Shown in pieces: positions 5,153 through 6,850 of a stretch of DNA of 6,850 nt. Made by a program: the position numbers and the translations under genes. The DNA comes from Oscillospiraceae bacterium (GTDB lineage Bacteria > Bacillota > Clostridia > Oscillospirales > CAG-272). The stretch covers positions 1 through 6,850 of the forward strand of contig WREN01000122.1 in NCBI GenBank assembly GCA_009779295.1. The letters run 5' to 3'. Position 1 is the stretch's first letter; each line of letters opens with the position of its first letter. The notes under the pieces were generated by a model. The model made no database searches, was not told the DNA's origin, and saw nothing but the letters and a program-made list of their open reading frames with translations.

Positions 5153-6166
5153 ATAATCGATTTTACTAAAATAACAGCTTGCGGAGAATGTTGTGTTGGT
5201 TGTAAGAAAAAAGAAAACGGATTGTGCGAAGGTTGTATAGAATCCGACGGGCATTGCAAAGAATGGGCGGAATCGGGGCAATGTCCGGTACATAAATGCG
5301 CAAAAGAACATGGTGTACAATTCTGCGGACTATGCTCCAAATTTCCATGCGGCGACCTGACAAAAAAGATACATTGGAACCCCAATATTGTTGAACATTT
5401 AACAAAACTCGCTTACGATTACCGAAACAATAAACCTTATATTTCCGAAATTATAATGAACCGACCAACCGATGCTGACGAATCCGTTTATCCGTTTTCG
5501 CTGCCTGTGGTGAAAAATTTCGACACGTTGAAATTAACAAGCAGCGTCACATTCTTCGTCGGCGAAAACGGCACGGGTAAGTCAACGTTATTGGAAGCGA
5601 TCGCCGTAAGTTACGGATTCAATCCCGAAGGCGGCTCGAAAAATTTCAATTTTTCCACCAAAGAAACCCATTCTGATTTATACAAGTATCTAACATTGGT
5701 GAAAGGAATCTACAAACCGAAGGACGGATATTTTTTGCGCGCGGAAAGTTTCTACAACGTTGCGACGGCAATCGAACATATGGACGCGATTCCGGCAGCC
5801 GCTCCGCCAATCAAAAAATCCTACGGCGGGAAATCGCTGCACGAACAATCTCACGGCGAAAGTTTTTGGTCGTTATTGATGAATCGGTTCTACGGCAACG
5901 GGTTATATCTGCTTGACGAACCGGAAGCCGCGCTTTCACCGTCCCGTCAAATGGCGTTACTGTCACGAATATCCGAATTGGAAAAGTTGAATTCACAATT
6001 CATCATCGCGACACATTCGCCGATACTGCTCGCGTATCCGAACGCGCAGATTTTCGTCTTGACCGATGACAAAATCGCGCTGACCCCTTACAAAGAAACG
6101 GAACATTATATAATCACAAAACAATTTTTAAACAATACGGAAGGAGTATTGAAATATTTATTATGA
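5153..6166 (+). CDS. DUF3795-like Cys-rich domain fused to ABC/AAA-type ATPase, probable non-AUG start
   Basis: This protein is about 337 residues, counting the ATA at 5153 as codon 1. Residues 1-95 carry twelve cysteines, including ACGECCVGC (9-17), LCEGC, CPVHKC and FCGLCSKFPC (57-66). This is the pattern of DUF3795-type domains, likely metal binding. From about residue 96 (YISEIIMNR, then YPFSLPVVKNF) the protein matches short predicted ATPases that I associate with COG3910: Walker A GENGTGKST (137-145), a signature-like SHGES (233-237), Walker B LYLLDEPEAALSP (251-263) and the H-loop ATHSP (H288). All ATP-site elements look intact, and there is no membrane part. The first canonical alternative start, TTG at 5222, would delete five conserved cysteines and has no ribosome binding site. 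ATG at 5456 would give only the ATPase. It overlaps the nitroreductase by 4 bp (ATGA). The cellular role is unknown. Confidence 0.85.
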   Translation: MIDFTKITACGECCVGCKKKENGLCEGCIESDGHCKEWAESGQCPVHKCAKEHGVQFCGLCSKFPCGDLTKKIHWNPNIVEHLTKLAYDYRNNKPYISEIIMNRPTDADESVYPFSLPVVKNFDTLKLTSSVTFFVGENGTGKSTLLEAIAVSYGFNPEGGSKNFNFSTKETHSDLYKYLTLVKGIYKPKDGYFLRAESFYNVATAIEHMDAIPAAAPPIKKSYGGKSLHEQSHGESFWSLLMNRFYGNGLYLLDEPEAALSPSRQMALLSRISELEKLNSQFIIATHSPILLAYPNAQIFVLTDDKIALTPYKETEHYIITKQFLNNTEGVLKYLL

Positions 6167-6687
6167 GTTTCATCGAACTATCACAATCACGGCGGAGTAT
6201 CAGGAATTTCCAACGAAAGGAAGTCGCAAAAGAAGATTTAATCAAACTAATTACCGCCGCGCAATCCGCTCCGAGCGCGGGTAACCGTCAGCCTTGGCAT
6301 TTTTTCATCATCACCGATAAAATTATCCAAACCGAAATAAAAAACGCGTGCGGCAATCAGGAATTTATGCTGACTGCGCCCGCATTTATCGTGGTTTGCG
6401 CGGATATCAAACGCAGCGAGGCGCGATACGGCGACAGAGGCAGGCATTTGTATTGCATACAGGATACCGCGGCGGCTGTTCAGAACATTCTGTTGTGCGC
6501 TAAAGATTTGGGATTGGGAACTTGTTGGTGCGGTGCGTTTAATGAATCAAAAGTATCTGAAATTTTACAACTGCAAAAAGATATGCGGCCCGTTGCGATT
6601 ATTCCGGTAGGGTATCCGGTGAGCGAACCAGTTCCGACAAAACGTAGACCAATTGAAGAAATAATAACTTTTAAAGGAGATTTTTAA
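6163..6687 (+). CDS. Nitroreductase-family FMN-dependent oxidoreductase
   Basis: This 174-residue protein is typical of the short nitroreductase class, which uses FMN and NAD(P)H to reduce nitro compounds, quinones or related substrates, usually as a homodimer in the cytoplasm. FMN-phosphate contacts are expected at SRRSIRNF (9-16) and at APSAGNRQPWHFF (36-48). The helix DTAAAVQNILLCAKDLGLGTCWCGAF (101-126, listed here only as landmarks) and VAIIPVGYP (144-152) are family hallmarks, and basic residues KRRP near 160-163 follow as usual. The physiological substrate cannot be inferred. The ATG overlaps the preceding stop as ATGA. The AAGGAG at 6141-6146 is 16 nt away, rather far, so translation is probably coupled to the upstream ATPase gene. 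The next gene starts 1 bp after the stop, so this is the middle of an operon. Confidence 0.93.
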   Translation: MSFIELSQSRRSIRNFQRKEVAKEDLIKLITAAQSAPSAGNRQPWHFFIITDKIIQTEIKNACGNQEFMLTAPAFIVVCADIKRSEARYGDRGRHLYCIQDTAAAVQNILLCAKDLGLGTCWCGAFNESKVSEILQLQKDMRPVAIIPVGYPVSEPVPTKRRPIEEIITFKGDF

Positions 6688-6688
6688 A

Positions 6689-6850
6689 ATGGGTTATAAA
6701 TCAATCGACGAAATGATTAACAGCATCAAAGACTATGCAAAACATTTTCAAAATCCTGTTCCGGAAAATTTCCATATTCATTCGGATTATCTAATCGACG
6801 GCATAACCGAACCGGAGTTTTGCGCGGCGTATGAACAATACCGCCAAACT
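6689..6850 (+). CDS. Unrecognised protein, 3'-truncated by the window edge
   Basis: Only the first 54 codons are present, and the frame stays open to the last base. It starts MGYKSIDEMINSIKDYAKHF and continues through NFHIHSDYLIDG and EPEFCAAYEQY. The ATG is preceded by AAAGGAGA (6673-6680) with an 8-nt spacer, an excellent ribosome binding site that lies within the end of the nitroreductase gene. The 1-bp gap to that gene indicates the same operon. I cannot assign a family from this fragment. It appears soluble and helical at the N-terminus, with no signal peptide. Confidence 0.8.
   Translation, partial: MGYKSIDEMINSIKDYAKHFQNPVPENFHIHSDYLIDGITEPEFCAAYEQYRQT

Noticed and set aside
5118..5156. 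Short frame ATG 5118 (or 5127) to TAA 5154-5156 as a leader peptide
   Set aside because: ATG 5118 overlaps the -10 box and is not in the predicted transcript. ATG 5127 lies at the transcript's 5' end without a ribosome binding site. It is kept only as an alternative explanation for the missing start codon.

Overview
The window looks like a chromosomal segment of an anaerobic Firmicute, most likely a Clostridia-type bacterium. The evidence is a V/A-type (not F-type) ATPase, strong GGAGG-like ribosome binding sites, sigma-A-like promoters (TTGACA/TATAAT and extended -10), an XRE regulator with a helical C-terminal domain, and a DUF3795-type cysteine-rich domain. GC content is moderate and the standard genetic code fits. 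The species cannot be named from the sequence.

Layout. (1) Positions 1-1774 (+) hold the 3' end of a V/A-type ATPase operon: subunit B (5' end outside the window), then subunit D overlapping it by 11 bp. (2) Positions 1748-2518 (-) hold an unrecognised 256-residue protein whose 3' end overlaps subunit D tail to tail. (3) Positions 2654-3703 (+) hold an XRE-family regulator behind a near-consensus promoter with a palindrome at its expected transcription start. It is divergent from gene 2. (4) Positions 3688-4890 (-) hold an FAD-dependent oxidoreductase that overlaps the regulator tail to tail. (5) Positions 4891-5152 are a divergent regulatory region. It contains a 132-bp multi-hairpin element with perfect 12-bp terminal inverted repeats, and two good promoters pointing away from each other. 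(6) Positions 5153-6850 (+) are a compact operon: a fusion of a DUF3795-like cysteine-rich domain to an ABC/AAA-type ATPase, apparently starting at a non-AUG codon; a small nitroreductase overlapping it by 4 bp; and the start of an unrecognised gene 1 bp further on.

How they work together. The ATPase subunits belong to the membrane rotary enzyme and have no evident link to the rest. The XRE gene and the orphan gene share a divergent control region and could be a regulator-target pair. The most unusual region is the right half. There, a metal- or redox-capable Cys-rich/ATPase fusion is translationally coupled to a flavin nitroreductase, and across the shared control region sits a flavoenzyme whose mRNA leader consists almost entirely of a mobile-element-like repeat. 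A shared redox or stress role is inference from context only.
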